NCBI GenBank assembly: GCA_038502055.1 | Contig: JAXRKN010000044.1 | Coordinates: forward strand, 5,056,001 to 5,120,000 | Source of the DNA: Tanytarsus gracilentus | Taxonomy: Eukaryota > Arthropoda > Insecta > Diptera > Chironomidae | Direction of reading: 5' to 3' | Length of the DNA stretch: 64,000 bases | In this document: positions 45,001 through 59,000 of the stretch, piece by piece | Layout: the number at the start of each line of letters is the position of its first letter | How positions within the stretch are numbered: the stretch's first letter is position 1 | Position numbers and translations under genes: made by a program | Notes under the pieces: model-generated | What the model was told of the DNA's origin: nothing | Database searches by the model: none | The model's input: only the letters and a program-made list of their open reading frames with translations

Positions 45001-48000
45001 ATTGCACATTCGAGGGATATTTGAAGAACATTGTGGAGAAATTATGTCATGTGATGATCAAAATCAGCATTAAAGAAGTCATAAAAGAAGATGAGCAAAA
45101 AAATAGATGCAAGAGATGGAAACTTAAAAAAATATTAAAGATATTTTTGTGTTTGTCTTTCAAATTTTCTAAACTCAAACAAATCCGCAACAACTAGAGC
45201 AAAATAATCTCTTCAAACCCCCATCGAGCTATCTTAAAATCTCAATTGAATTCCTTACACTCGCACTCAAAAATCTTTATTTAATTTCTAAATTTTTAAT
45301 ACAATTCGCAAAAGGATTTCGAGAATGTAATTTTACGAAGGAAAGGATTATTGCCTCAATGTTATGTTACCATCTGCCCACACATGGCATAAAATTTTGA
45401 TTTCGTTTTAGAAAGTGAAATTTTTGTATTTATTTTACCTGCTGGTGATTTTATTTCGCAGTCGTTAAGCGAGTAAGTGATGTAAAGAGTGAACATGGGT
45501 TTTGGAAGATTTTAGTTTGTGAATGGCGAAATTATCAGCTGTTGTGAATTTCATCGTGTGATAATTTTGGAAAGATTTGAAAAATAATTAAAAACATTTA
45601 CTCAATGAAATATAAAATTTAAATTCTCAAATAAACAAATTAAATTTGAATAATTTTAATTGGATTTGAATGTATTTTTTTTAATGTTTCCACAAGAAAA
45701 TTTCGAAATTACTTTTTTTTGCCAAAATTATTCTCCGTTTAAAATTTGAAATTCAAAAAGAAAAACTTAAAACTCTTTCCTCACGTACTCGTTATCTTAT
45801 CACGAAAAACTATCAAAAGGCAAACAAGCGACGATCATGCACCATATAATCATAAAGCCATCGATACATAAATAATAATTTTTTTTCGTAATGCGTACAG
45901 GAATGTGAAGTGTAATATTTTTCTTATTGCGTAATTGCACGCATTGCCTACTCCAAATTCATAACTTTAACCTGAATAAGAAGTCGGCATACAGCAACTG
46001 ATAATTAACGCTCTCCCAGTATGTGCGTATAATGTCAAAAATGTTCTCATAACTGATGTATTTAACGACTTCCTTTTCAGTGTGCGCAATTTTTGTTTTA
46101 AATTTACATTTTCTGCGCGATGTAAATTTGAATAATTTTGCGGTTATTTTTTGGCCAATCTCTCTCATTAAAAAAGCTTAGAAATTAACCTCATAAATTT
46201 GATTTTAAGCGAATTAATATGCGCACTAAATCATCTTTTCGCAAAAACTACTCGCGAATGTAAATTTTTCGCTCTCGTAAATGGGAAAAAACTTTTTTTA
46301 TTCAAATAAATGAAGATAATCCAGAAAAAAGAGTAAAATTTTTAATGAGCGGCATTTGTTCTCAGTTAGCAGCGATCATTCTATGTCAAAAAAAAAGTTG
46401 AGCAGAGAAAAATGAGTGAGCGAGATAGGAAGAGTATGCATAATTTTTATGGAAAGTAAGCAAACCATAAAATATATTTTTATGTTAATTGTCTCAGCGA
46501 GTCAAGTGGAGTGAGTGAGCGAGAGGAATTAAGTGAGGGTTAGTTCGAGAGTTATGATGGAATATTTTTAAAAATAATTTAAAAGAGGTTAAAAATTCAA
46601 GTTTATAAAAACTGTTAAGTTTTTAAAATTTAAATAATTCAAATATCAAAAATACGTTTAATTTTAAATTTTAAAACTCGTTAAATTTTTCTAATGATTT
46701 TTTAAACATTTATTTTCCACCTTTCTAACAGCTCATAACTTTTCGTCTTCACGCTCGAGTGCGAAATATATTTAGATCATAAAAAAATCGTTCACACATC
46801 ACACACGCATTCATCCCGTAGGGAAAAATAGTCCGAGAGAGCACAATGTACGGGAAAAAAATTAAAATAATTTTAAATATGAGAGTTGAGTGATCATAAT
46901 ATGGTTATGGTTCTTACCTCTTTGCACCCAATTATTCAATTCAAATTAATTATAATGCCACCGTCGCTCTTTTTTCGGGGTATAACGCTGGGCTTTAATT
47001 AGAGTGAATGTTTGTGTTTTTATCATAGTCAGCAACATGTTTACATAATTAATGAACATCGCGATGTTAATTCGCTATTTGACCATTGTAGTAGCTCTCG
47101 CGAGTTTATTATTATTTAAAGTGTTTTCGGTATCTCTGAGAGCTCCATGAATCATGATTTTTATCGTAAAGCCATTCTCGACTACATTCTTCATACTTTT
47201 GTGACTTTTAGCTTAAAATCTCACGTCCAAAGATAATAAATCGCCTCATTATCGAAGTACTTTCATGTGAAGAAAAAATGAGACGTCAATTAGGTTTAAA
47301 TAAAAAATTAAGTTACGGTTGGAAAAACCATAAAGTACGGTACTAAGAAAATTATGACTAGATGTGTAAAAAACGATGTTAATTAGTTTCTAGTCATGGG
47401 AATTTTTTGAATTTAAAAAGGGTAAAATTTAATTCAATTACTTTTGTCCTCGTGACTGTCATAAAACAAACTTTTAACTAGTTACGCCATCAATTCTTCT
47501 CGAAAAAAAAGGCTGTATCTCGCCCAATTAGACACGTACATTCAATTAATTGATAAGCGAAAGTAAAATTTGTGATAAACAAATAAACGAGAACAATTTT
47601 TTTTATGGAGTCACAACCGGACGTGTGTAAGATTTCGAGGGAGCAATGACATGAAAACTTTACCTTGCAAAATGAAAAAAAAAAAGAATTTCAATAGCCG
47701 ATAAGACAAGAGAAGTGTGATAATGGTAGCGGAAAAACCTTTAAAGACATGAATACGTAAATGAAATCATGCATTATCGTCACCTGTGCAAGTGGCTGAT
47801 AAGGAGTGAAACAAATTTAAAATTTATCAGCGAATGAGCTGCTCGAAAAGCCTTTTGGAATGTAAATTCTGATATCGTGAATATAAAATTTTATATTTTT
47901 TTTATTGATAAGAAAATGTCACATGATTTATGATTAATTTTGTGTTGTGCTGAACACTTGTTGTTTGCTTGATAGATTTCTCAACAATTGACCGTGAGTC

Positions 48001-50400
48001 AGGTTGAGGGATTTTATTACTTTGAGATAGTCCAAAATTAATTGATAATTTACAGCAAAATCATTACTCACTAAATTCAGCATATTACGCACCTTCATAG
48101 ATTATTAAAACTAATTGATAATTTATCGAAAACAACCAAAATCCCTGGACTGGTGCGAGTATAAGCAAATCGACAGCTAATTGCAACGTGTATGTTTCAT
48201 AATATTCATCATTAGCTGCTAATTATCAAAAATCGAAATTCTTTTTAATGAGCTAAAAACATCGGAAGCGATCTTCTATTTATTTTTTTTATAAAAATGC
48301 GTTTATGTAAGTTTAGAAATAATTAACAATTAAATGTTATGTAAAAAAATATTAATTTCGAAGGCTAAAAATTATTTAGGCGCCTTTGGAAGATTTTCCA
48401 TAACTCACCCGCGATAAGCGTACATGGCAACTCATAAAGGTACACGGAAAAATTATTTTATAGCACCAAATGCCAATAATCATCATCTCATGTGGCGTGC
48501 AATAATTGAAAATGAGGGCAATTCAATTGGCGTTGATTATTCAAAGCCTTTTGCTCATTCGGTTTGGTGCTTGATGAGTTGTAACCGCTCATTTAATTTA
48601 TTGCGTCAAATTTATAAATTAATTGGGGAAATTTTTTTTGGAAGTGATGTCACTTTTTATGGACAAGCAAAAATTTATAATTTTCAAATTATTTTAAACC
48701 GTTAAATATTAATTTTTCTATGAGAAAAAAATTCTCATTCTATTCGGTTCAGTCCATTGACCACCGCCATGTATTAATAAAAATCGATTATTCGCCTTTG
48801 ACCTACAATAATAACCATGTACAAGTGAACTGTGTTTTGATACTCACTCCTGAGCTTTTATTCTCTCCTTCTCCTTGCAGTCACATACTCGAGAGCACAT
48901 TTCAAGTTCATTTCATCTCGATGATTGTGTGGTAAAATAAAAGTTTTCGTGTACGGTTGGGCTGCCTTTAAAGCTCCGGCACTATAATCTCACACGCTAT
49001 TGATTTACTCACTTACTTACAACGCACAGCTTGGCGTGGTGTAGTAAAAACGTGATGAATGAAACTGAGACGATGAATGAGTTGGCTGGTCGGGGAGGAA
49101 TGGAAAGAAGAAGAAAAGTGACTAATTATCTCGCACAGCCAACTCATTCATTCTAAGCCCGTTTTTATTATCAAAAAAAGGGAGAAGAAAACGGAAATCA
49201 ATAAAATTAAATCCAAATATGAGCAATTCTCATATCAAACGTCAACATCCACTTGAAAAACTTTATCAACTTCTTACAATTACAAAATAGCCATAAAAAA
49301 AATATTAAATTAAATTGTCGTCAATTAATGAAAAATTAATGAATTTGCGTCACTCGATTTTGCTTTTTTATGAGACGGAATTAAAGTGGCGCGCTATCTT
49401 ATCTCAATTTGTACGAGATTAAGGAGTAAAAATGTTTTTCCTTGAATATGTAAGCGATTTCAAATGAACACTCGAAACTTTTATTTTGATGTATGGTTGA
49501 GAACTGGAAATTATCTCGATTTACTTATTTGGGCATTTTCGAGACTTTTCGATCGGGCCAAAAATTAATTTGTTGATGCTGATAAGAAAAGTAATGAGTC
49601 ATTTTGAAAAATATATTCTTAGAGTTTTGGTTGCAGAACTTAAAAATTGCAATTAATTTTAATATTTCTTAAAATTAATTTTTTGTGACATAAAAACTCA
49701 AAAAAATTTATCCATCAAATGTCATCTAAAATCCCAACTTTTATGATTGAGCGAGCAAGTGTGCCGCACATATGACACTTGACAAGATATAAAGCGACAG
49801 ATTAGAAATCTAGGGTGAAAAGGGACGCCAAATTTTTGTCGTTCACACATCAAAAAAAAGAGGCTTGAAAAACTTTTTTAAGCTCTCTCGGTAGATGAAA
49901 AAAAAGTAAAAAATTTCATCGAAAGCTCTCATGTCACATTCGCGCGTGTATTTGTGAGCGCCTTTCGCCTCCTCAACTCATGCTCACTCTTTTTTTGAAT
50001 ATTTTTCTTCACTCTCGTAAACAGAGAAGAAAAAATCGTGCGCACACATAAAACGCGCATTAAATTTAAAAAAAAAATACAAAAAATTTGATTGGATATT
50101 TTTATTGTGTATCCCCCACTCACACCGACGGAGAGCTCGGAGAGCTTGAGTGAACGAGAGACTTCGATTGACGGGCGATGAGAGAAAAAGAAGAAGAGTG
50201 GAATGTAAAATTTTAAATCACATATATATGAATGTCGGGTTTGCTTATCATTTATCACATACGTGTACATTGTGTGTCCACCATCAGAAGACGACATGCG
50301 TGTGTGTGTGTTTGTGTGGCGAAGAGGCAGAAAAATCTCTCGCTCTCGTTAAACGAACGTGAAATGCAAAAATCGACATGAAATAAATGAAAAATTGTAA
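42082..50400. other. Non-coding interval between the MST-HMG-box gene and the second Pdm gene
   Basis: 8.3 kb without a supported gene. The longest frames (about 95-120 codons) are low in complexity and lack codon or family signal. It contains a TG microsatellite (43523), A/T blocks (44290-44400, 45600-45760, 46560-46720, 49630-49700) and an octamer at 42998. By position it is 5' flanking DNA of the second Pdm gene, possibly shared regulatory DNA for both. Confidence 0.65.
43523..43538. repeat. (TG)n microsatellite
   Basis: Eight TG units. Confidence 0.9.
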
Positions 50401-50833
50401 ATTTATTCTTGAAAAAAATAAGAAACACAACAACGAACTCATATCAGCGAATGTGCGGCGCGTAACGTTGTATTAGTTTTATTTTATTCTCAATTTAAAT
50501 TTTTTTTCTTTTTTACCTCGCAACTTAACGCAAGCAGACAAAATATAGCGGAGTTAGGCGATTTCAATAAGCAGTTCAAGTTAAGCAGTGAAACGGTTGA
50601 AAACAGCGAGGAGAAAAAATAATTACTACCCATTCACATAACCATTAAGTTCGCTCACTCGAGAGCATTTATTTACGCAATTGTGACTATTTAAATTCAA
50701 TTAATTAATTGATTGACAATTATTGCAAAAAAAGAGAGAGTTCTTATGGTGTTTGCATTTGCGTGTTCGGACACATTTAAACAAGTGCATTGAGTCGAAG
50801 CGGGAGCAAACAGAAGACAATCAACAATTAAAT

Positions 50834-50913
50834 TCAGTTGAATTAAAATTTTTTGTGTAGTGCAAAATTTTGAGAAGAACCGAAAAAGAAAAAAATTATT
50901 AAGTGAAGAAAAA
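50834..50913 (+). other. Possible non-coding first exon of the second Pdm gene
   Basis: TCAGTT at 50834-50839 matches the initiator consensus, and AAAAA|GTAAGA at 50914 could be a donor feeding the acceptor at 52819. This would mirror the untranslated exon proposed for the nub-like gene. Both the start and the donor are weak calls. Confidence 0.25.
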
Positions 50914-52819
50914 GTAAGAAGAATATTTTTTTAATCTCTTTAGCAAATGACTGTGCGAAAAATTATAATTTCATAATTTTATGCTGTGTCGTCAATGTCT
51001 CACCTGTTTAAAGAGTGCTGAAGATTTCATTAAAAATATTTTTGAGAAAATGAACTCGAGTTTAGGTAGATTTAAAAATTGAGTTTGATAAATTTTTTAA
51101 AAAAAATTTTGAAATTTATAAAATATTTTAAAAGTTAAATTAAGGTTCATTTACCCTAATTTTAATTAAAATAATCAAATATATTTTTAAAAATTTATAA
51201 AAATCAAATTCAAATTTTGAAGAATTTTTAATTTTTCAAATTTTCAAAAAATTTCATGATCCTAAAACTTAAATTTAACCTTAGATAAAATTTGTTCTGA
51301 ATTTCTAAGAAATTTGGGTGTGACTTTTATTGTGAAATTCGAATAAGTTCTCAGTTTCATTCACTGTCTAGACTTTTTATGGCTTGCTAGTTTTTATTGA
51401 GCAATTTAAGTCATAAATTTTTAGCAAATCAAATTTAAAATTTCCGTTACATTTTGTTAAAAAATTGTTTAATAAAATAATGAAGAAAAGCCTACTAAAC
51501 TAAAATCTTTATTATAGCTCCGCTATATATTAACTTTATTAATTCAAATTAAAAGCTAAGCAATCACTTTAAAAGTCCACTAACGTTCATAAAATCCATA
51601 TATGAAACTCATCAATTGCATCACAATCGAAATTCCATCATCATCGCAGTTCATTGACTAATTCGCATTTTATTGAGCGAAAAAGAAGAAGAGGAAAAGT
51701 GCGATAAATTTATTGACCAGAAAAGTAGAGGAGAAAACTTCTTAGTTGTGAGATTTAGTGAATGAGTGAGAGAAAAATACACGGAAATAAAACCGAGAAA
51801 AATAGTACATAAAGAAAAAAAGGCAACAGCATCTTAGCCGAAATGAAAAATCGATAATATTAAAGCTCGAAAGCACGAACTCGGTGGTTGACTGCTCATT
51901 TTGTTCCTCCTCATCCCACACACTATGTATACAGCTTTAATTACGATGAAAGAGAGAGAGAGAGCTTTATTAAGACATGGCAACCGAGTGAGATTTTCTT
52001 CTATTTCCTTATGTGTGCGGCGTGTTGTTCTCTTATTATTATTTTTATTTTTCGGGAGGCTGCAGACACATAAGGAAGGGAAGAAAGCAACGTCTGTGCG
52101 TAAATTTACGAGCATCCAATTTTTGGTGTGTTTTTGACTTCGAATTCGTTGATGGTTCTATGAAATTCTGGGTTAAGAGGCTAATGCCATCGCACACAGC
52201 TCGGCCACATGTTGAATCAAGTTCAATTCAACATTATTGACAAGTGATTTATTGACGAACGAACTTTTTCCACCTTGTAGCTGACTTTTTTCTCTCTCTA
52301 TTTACTCAAATGGTGCTGATAAGACACTGTGTAGTGGGAAAATTTGTTAAAAGTTGAATTTTATGTAAAACATTCACCGTCGCGATAAATCAAACAGACA
52401 CCAAAAATAAATTCATAGTCGAATTGACAAATATTTACAATGAAAAATATTTTAGAGTGTCGTTTTGTGTTCGATTGATAAATTTTTGGTTATAAAATTT
52501 TTTGTTTGTCTCCAATTTGCTATCTACCGCGCAATTTTCAGATTCTCTTGGCATATATTTTGATTCGTGCATGCACAACGTGGATGTTTTTATAAAAACG
52601 AAAAGCTAAAAAAATTAAAATTTTCAATCAAAAATCTTTTAAGGTTAAAATTGCATACTTGAGATGTAGGTGATGATGGAATTACGGAGGTGGAGCAATA
52701 ATGAGTTCATTTTATTCTCAAAAAAAAATAAATTAGCTGATAAGAAACTCCATTAGGATACCGCGTGGCGCTTATCAATTTTCATATGATTATTAATTTT
52801 TTTTCTCAATATTTTTCAG
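50914..52819 (+). other. Putative 5' UTR intron of the second Pdm gene
   Basis: 1.9 kb, AT-rich, ending in the acceptor CAATATTTTTCAG at 52819. It contains a GA microsatellite at 51949-51964 and A/T blocks around 51060-51300. No gene seen. Confidence 0.3.
51949..51964. repeat. (GA)n microsatellite
   Basis: About eight GA/AG units. Confidence 0.85.
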
Positions 52820-53097
52820 AAAAAGGTTCGTTTTTCTCGTGAAGTCGAGAGCGTTATAAAAAATTAAGAACATGCGATAAGTTTTTTGAGATATTGGTTA
52901 ATATTGATGAATTATGCCAAGTCTGATGGTAGTGCAAAGTGCGATAAGGAACTTGAACAATTTGTGTGACGAAGGCGCTGAGAAACCACTTGATTTTACA
53001 ATGTCCAAGTATAGGGCATCATCGCCGATGCGACATCCGCTTTATCAGCAATTTTTTGGAAGCAATAATTTCAACGACGACCGAAATGAGGAACAAG
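52820..53097 (+). CDS. pdm2: Second Pdm gene, exon with start codon (5' UTR 52820-52913, coding 52914-53097)
   Basis: Acceptor ATTTTTCAG ends at 52819; donor CAAG|GTAAGG at 53098. An in-frame TGA at 52908 directly precedes ATG 52914, fixing the start, and a tiny upstream frame (ATG CGA TAA) lies 40 nt before. The 61 codons include KPLDFTMSKYRASSP and end in an acidic DDRNEEQ stretch, like the nub-like first coding exon (PLDMSK, then acidic). Between the motifs the two have diverged greatly. Confidence 0.7.
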
Positions 53098-56000
53098 GTA
53101 AGGTGTTGAAAAATTATGTTAGATGCTAAGACTTGTCATCATTATTGGCAATTATACTGGAGTTGCAATCATGCACCTTGGCCCTGTATTTACTTTCATA
53201 TAAAAATATTCCGACAAAACGGTGCATCTTGCGTGACTTTTAATTGCACATTTTATTCCCCTCTCCGCATTCCATTTCGGATCTTATCGATGAGCTTCTT
53301 TTTTGCTCTCCCAACTTTTGCAACATAGTATTTAAAGTAATTTAGATCGTCTCATTTCCCTCATTTATGCATGCAAATTTCTTAACCACATCCATCAAAT
53401 TGGATAAGTAATAAAATGTGGATTTCATGTAAAATAATTATTATAATGAGAGAATTTTTTTCACGCGTTATTAAGTGCAACAAGTTAATAAAAGAAGGAA
53501 AAATTTAAATATATTTAATTACGTGAGAAATTTAAAATCTTTTTTGAATTTTAACGGAAAATTTTAAAATCACTCTGTTAAAAATTTAAATTTTTTGAAA
53601 ATTAAATTAACAAATTTCTTACTAAAAATTCAAATTGCCTCCCACAAAAAAAAAATGCATCAAGTCTTGCAAAAAATCAATTCCTCCGAATTCTCACGCT
53701 TCTTCGAAGGCTCTCTCATATCGCCCGCCCTCCGTCGATATATTTTATGCAACACACTAAAAAAAAGAATCTTTCATAAATAACAACTCAAAATCTCGAT
53801 GCGAGAGGAGAAAGAAATTTGCATCGAGAGCATCCAAGAGGCCAGGCAGCGTCAATTTGCGCTGCATAACAAAGACGAGAGAAATATTATGTTGTGCATG
53901 TTCACCTGCAAAAATCCAATTAACTGATATGCAATCCCTTATGCAAAAAAAGAAGAATATGAAACATATATTTTTGTGTGTGCTTGGTGCACGCCTCAAT
54001 TTCCATTGAATGAAGAAAAGGTCAGAAGAATTTATGAATATTTTTAATGCTTGGGTCTTGAGAACTGTTTTTTTAAAGATATAAATGTATGAAATTTGTG
54101 TGTGATGCACTCATTCCACATGTCAATGTGCGAGCACATCAGCGGCTGAAAAAAACCTGTTTGCGATATCGGAACATGTTATCACCATAGAAGGATATTG
54201 CACCAGCCAAGCATTCTTCTTGCACGGCTTAAAAAATTCCTTCTCGTTAGTCACGAGAGGAGAAGAAGATGATATCGACTTGATGGCCGATAATGCACAC
54301 ACACACAAACGTTTAGTAAAACTGTTGCTCGAGGCAAGGTCACAGCATATGGAAGGCCTAGTCAACTACAATGTAAATTTACTTCTAATTATCGTGTGAG
54401 AATCGTTCGCCAACTTTTTGCATAAATTGCCAATCCATCAGCAGTCTTCGGCCCGTGATTTATATGCGGCTGATATGGAAACCGAAATTGCTTGAGGGAG
54501 GAGCTACTAGAATTATTTTGTGGGTACGGTGGGATTGAATGGAGATCAAAAAGCCTTCACGATTTATTTATAACCGCACATTATCATTTATTATTCGATT
54601 TTACAATCTCTTTCGCTGCTCTTCCTTCCTTTTTTTTCGGCTTTATGCTGCTCGAGCAACATTATATCGATTTAAGTGCATGCATTATGTAGAGTAGATT
54701 TGCGAGTTGTTTTAGTCTTTTTGGAGGCAGATGAGTTGAACAATTTTGATATTTTTTTTTGCTGTTTTTGATTAAATTTGAAAGCTAGTAACAAAAATTT
54801 TATTTCTAATTTTTCAACCACTTAAAAATATTTCACCACAAAACTTCTTAATTAATTAATAAAATCTTAAAACCTAACCTCAATTAAATAATTTTTAAAA
54901 TCCAGTTTTCCGTTACAAATAAATTTTCATAAACAAGTAAGGCACACATTGCCATAATTATCATAAGCGAGCAATAACGCAGCAGCAAAATAACAAAATC
55001 TCCTTCAAGAATTTTCCACGTCCATAATAATATCCATATTGAAATAAATTGCTTATTCGTCTCTTCATTTAAACTCATTCCGGGGCTGTATAATGTGCGC
55101 TTGCATTTGCAAGAGAGAACCATTAAAGAATTATGAACGTTATGGTAATTTCGTGTATGTATTCAACGGAGGCAGTGAAACTGACTGCACTCAATCCTCG
55201 ACTCTCTTCGTTACATTTATTCGGAGCTTCTTATGACCGCGCGCGATGCAACCAAGAAAGAAGTTTTTCTTCTTCTTTAATTTTTATAATTTTTTTTGTT
55301 CGTTCGCTCATATCACGAGAGCAAGAAAACGTGCTTGATCGATTGACTCGAACACAATGCAAGCTAAAAAAAAATTTTTAATTTCATTAAATGCCAAAGT
55401 AATGATAAAATATAATTAGCGAGAGTCTTTGCATGCTAATTATCGAAATCGCAATGGAAAGGTAGAAAAAAATTTGCTTAGCGATATTTGCAATGCAAAA
55501 ATTTCTCGAGAAGTTGCATGTGCGAGTGCGAGGGAAAAAATGCAGAGTCGAGCAATTAAAGAAAACGCATTATGGAAAATTGTTAATTACTCGTTTGTGC
55601 TGCTATATGCGTTGCTCGCTGTAATGTACAGTTCTGCATATGTGTGTTATTAGCGATGATGATAATTTTCAGTTACTGCACAAGAGAACTTGCAAATCAT
55701 GTCGGAGACAAGTGACTGAAATGAATTAATTTAAATTCTTGGAATAAATTTGGAAAGAAAAGGAAAAATATTTCAATACGATGGTTGAGAAACTTTGAAT
55801 GTTTTTTAAAATTCATTTTAAGATTTTTCACTTTTAATCTTTTTTAACTTAAATTTTTACGTCACTAAAAATTTTACTTTCGTCACTTTTTCAACAGAAA
55901 AAACTTAAACTTTAAAATTACATTTTTCCACCTAATTTACATTGACTAAGTAAAAATTTGAATACCAATTATCGACTATAAATCACCTAACCATATACAA

Positions 56001-59000
56001 CTGATTAATTAATTGCAGTTCATTCGCTAATTGGCCGTTGGGCAATTAGATTTGTGTATAATTACTCAACGAAAAAAGTTTTCAGTTTTGCGAGGTTTCA
56101 CGGGTCGTCGCTGCGGTTAAAAAGCTCGGGAATTTAATGATAAATTAACATAACAATTAATAAATTTTTACATATCGCTCAAAATTCTCTCTTTGCGTCT
56201 TTTTTTTCCATTTTGCACACACAATAATAATATTTCTCTCTTTTTTTGTGCTCGAGACTTATAATTAACCACTTAAAACGCTTCTGAGAAAATCATTAAA
56301 TAAATCAAATGTGTGGCGATGCTCAGCCGAGTTGCGAGCTGAAAAAATGCAAAAATACTTTTTTTGTACACAAATTAAATAAAATTCATTTCATTGTTGC
56401 GCGCATAGAGTACAAGAAGATATTTCGTAACTTGATTTGATTTGTAATCAGCTATTTTTTTTCGGTGGTGCTGATTATTTCATCATTTTATTTATAGTTC
56501 ACCTTCGTCGCGCTTACAACGCTTCATGTGCGTAATCATTGTGATGTGATAATAAAAAATATTCCGACTTTTAAAAAATTGTTGGTGATATGATGAATAT
56601 TCAATGGCGTCTATTTAGAAATCTATGGAATGAAATTATATGGCCCGGGCCGTGTTTGTTCATGTTCAAGAGTTATCACATAAATTTTATCGCTTTGCCT
56701 ACAGACACACATAAAATCGGAGTAATGAAGGTTGGGTAACAAGTGTGCTATAGCGATAGGAGATTAAGGAACTATAAAAATGCGCCTTAACTGATTGATA
56801 GAGTTTTTAAAGCAATGATAATCACGAATTAAAAAAAATAGCCCAAATATTCTCGAAAATTATCATCACTTCCCTCCCAAGAAAAACAAACAAATATGTG
56901 GAATTTAAAAATTTAATGTCTCATCAAGATTTTTATAAAAATATTCTCAGCAAATTTCGAGTTACGTCTTTAATCTTCAAATTTATTAAGTAATGTTATG
57001 TGAATTAGAAAAAGATTTAAGCAGCGCAATTTTTGGTTAATTCAAGTGAAATATTTATGAATTTATTTCGCAGACCATAATATAAGATCACCTTCTTGTT
57101 TTATGGGTATTTTCTTGCATGAGGAATTAAATTGTTGGATGCTTAAAAGTGCTTTGAGAAGTGTTATATGGCCAATATTACCAATTCAAATGCTTATCAG
57201 TCCGTAAAACCTTGAATGAGTCTTACGTACGAAAAAAAATATAACTAAATGCTGAGTACTGATGAATAATCATCATATCAACTATTTTTATTGTGATGAC
57301 TTCCTTCGTTAATTAAGCTTACTTGAGATGTTATTTTTTTCGGCGCTATGATTTATGCTCAACCCGATGCTAATGATGATTGTTGTGTAATGTTACTTTT
57401 GCGTGGATTATTTTCCTCTAATTTTAACACATTTCTCTTCACGCCGACTTTTGTCTTCTTAACATTTTTATTTCCTCACCTCGCCATTGTAATTAAAGCC
57501 TAAACTATCATGGACTATGCGAGCATGACTTCATTTTTACATCTCATAAAATTTCATTCAAAAAATCGTAAAATATCTGAAAATTTCCTCAAAAGAAATT
57601 CCACGCAGTGCCTTTCAACTCTTCATTAAGATGGGAACTTGAATGACTAATGTCCACTGTCTACCGCACCATACACACTAAAAATATTATAAAACAGTTA
57701 AGTGAGAGAATAATTGCATACTAAACGAGCAAATAAATTCAATTTCAAGCCGAAGACAGTGAAGAAATTTTCTTCTTAATATTTTCATTAACATATTTTT
57801 ACACGTAACACTTTTATGAATAATTTATTTCCATTTTCATCATTTTAAACTCTTTAATTTTGTATATTTTTTGGAGGGGAAAAATTTACAAATTTAATTT
57901 TTCTTTTTATTCGAAAATGTTTTTTTACATTTGAAAAATGTTTAAGTGCGTTAAATAATAAGTTTTACATTCTTTTTGGGAGAGAATTTCAATTAAGGCA
58001 CTTTTGGACAAGAACTTCTTACTGTAATTTTTTACGAATATTTTATAAAGTCAATTAATTATTTTTAAACTGTTCAGAAAATTGAAAACTAAACAGTTTA
58101 ATTTTATTTTCATAAAATTTATTTTTGAATTTTTAACGATTTTTTTCTATTTAAATTTTTGATTTTTAAAAATATTTACATCAAAAATAATTTTAATAAA
58201 TTCCTCGAATCGCCTTCATAACGTCATTAAAAATAAAAACAGCATCGAAGAGAAAAAGAACCCATAAATTTTCATCATCTCGCTTCTGCATCATGAGAGT
58301 CCAAGCTATATGAGAGTGAAAATAATAAACGAGGAGTGAGATGTGAACATAAATCATAGAAGAAGTAAGCAAAACTGCTTCCTACAACTAAACAATTTCA
58401 GAATATGTGTGTGCGAGGGAGTTTAGGGTGGCTGTTTTTCATTTAAAATCTCTGAATACATACACAAAACAAGTCCCTTGATATTTTTTAACAGCAACTT
58501 TTGAGCTCCCCTATTTTATTGGTTTAAATTTTCGAGCCAATCTCCGAAAAATGTTGAAAGAGTCGAGGAGAGGGTGGAAAATCAGAAGGCCCAAAGCGGA
58601 GAGGCAAATATGAATATATGATGAGGGTCGAAATCTCCATTTCGCTCTGTATATAGCAGCTTATGGGCACACTGATTTACACACCACCAACACCAATGAC
58701 ATCCTGCTACTGCGTGAATTGAAAACATAAAAAAAATGCTCGTTGCGAGAACTTTTTTTTATACCGTAGCGCTTCGTGAATTTGCATCGATGTCAAGAAA
58801 GTTTTTCTCTCGCCCCACAAACTCGATGAATAAATTCTTGCCACAGCTCCATGTACACAAAAATCTCTCTCGACTCTTTACGTGGAGTTTTTATGCTTTT
58901 TTATGTGTTTTATGCGATCGATAAAATTTTCAATTTGCGCATGGCATTCAGACCGGAGTCAGTTGTGTATTTATGTAAAAATGAAACAATAGAAAAGGAA

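Noticed and set aside
48424..48705. 93-codon plus-strand frame beginning MATHKGTRKNYF
   Set aside because: Composition turns A/T-driven toward the end (IYNFQIILNR), no family recognised, no regulatory context.
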